Of a DNA stretch of 64,000 nucleotides, positions 63,951 to 64,000 are shown in pieces; position 1 is the first letter of the stretch, and each line of letters starts with the position of its first letter. A program made the position numbers and the translations under genes. Source of the DNA: an uncultured Porphyromonadaceae bacterium (GTDB taxonomy: Bacteria > Bacteroidota > Bacteroidia > Bacteroidales > Muribaculaceae); assembly GCA_902495075.1 (NCBI GenBank), contig CABUVO010000016.1, positions 1-64,000 on the forward strand. Direction: 5' to 3'. The notes beneath the pieces were generated by a model. It worked only from the letters and a program-made list of their open reading frames with translations. It was not told the origin of the DNA and made no database searches.

Positions 63951-64000
63951 TAAATTTAAACAGTTTCTAAGAAACGAACTTACTAAAACCACGCCCGAAA

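Noticed and set aside
1..64000. CRISPR arrays
   Set aside because: No regularly spaced repeats with unique spacers were seen on reading the window; the short direct repeats found have only two copies.

Overview
The window looks like chromosomal DNA of a gut Bacteroidales bacterium, most likely Muribaculaceae or a close relative. The pointers are Bacteroidota-type promoter boxes (TTTG, about 20 nt, then TAnnTTTG), a two-component pair matching Bacteroides RprX/RprY, a DPE2-like CBM20-GH77 amylomaltase, an omega-like RNA polymerase subunit, a BamD lipoprotein, a Tgt without the usual zinc cysteines, and clostripain-family lipoproteins. The family-level placement is inference; nothing here fixes the species.

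Layout. (1) 1-7250 is an accessory segment. A GC-richer, tightly packed set of seven redox genes (flavoprotein, two aldo/keto reductases, flavodoxin, amidohydrolase, carboxymuconolactone decarboxylase-like protein, SDR) ends at a terminator. It is followed by a 33-codon stump of a response-regulator receiver and a coiled-coil orphan gene, and stops next to tRNA-Ser(CGA). (2) 7260-54030 is mostly core chromosome: nucleoside phosphorylase, DprA, thioesterase, an Ntn hydrolase, MalQ, B12-dependent ribonucleotide reductase, rubredoxin/Fur, DUF1015, Tgt, an LptF/G permease, FolK, a phosphoesterase, an acyltransferase, RluA, a PASTA protein, BamD, RpoZ-like, a DUF2520/KdsC/Maf cluster, ROK kinase, ClpB, thioredoxin, glutamine synthetase, a ThiF-like enzyme, MscS, a C11 peptidase, RprXY, PgeF, PurT and a glutaminase-transporter-asparaginase operon. 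One REP-associated tyrosine transposase with flanking REP-like hairpins sits at 19.6-20.8 kb. (3) 54090-64000 is a second accessory segment. It opens with what looks like a decayed tRNA 3' end. It then carries an AbiE-like toxin-antitoxin pair whose promoter palindrome is repeated at the 3' end of the module, a RhuM-family gene, a DUF4062-DUF2971 pair, a large single-chain restriction-modification enzyme, the stump of a probable mobilisation protein, and a strong promoter driving an interrupted ORF.

How the genes work together. The first operon is a self-contained set for reduction of, or protection from, small carbonyl, quinone or aromatic compounds; its substrate cannot be read from sequence. 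The glutaminase, MFS transporter and asparaginase form an amide-amino-acid catabolic unit. Region 3 is a defence-type island; its least described part is the DUF4062-DUF2971 pair. Small repeats tell a story of their own: a 41-nt palindrome at 7.5 kb recurs at 45.6 kb split by a 110-bp insert with 9-bp direct repeats, which looks like a small non-autonomous insertion.

All calls come from reading the sequence; no database search or structure prediction was run.
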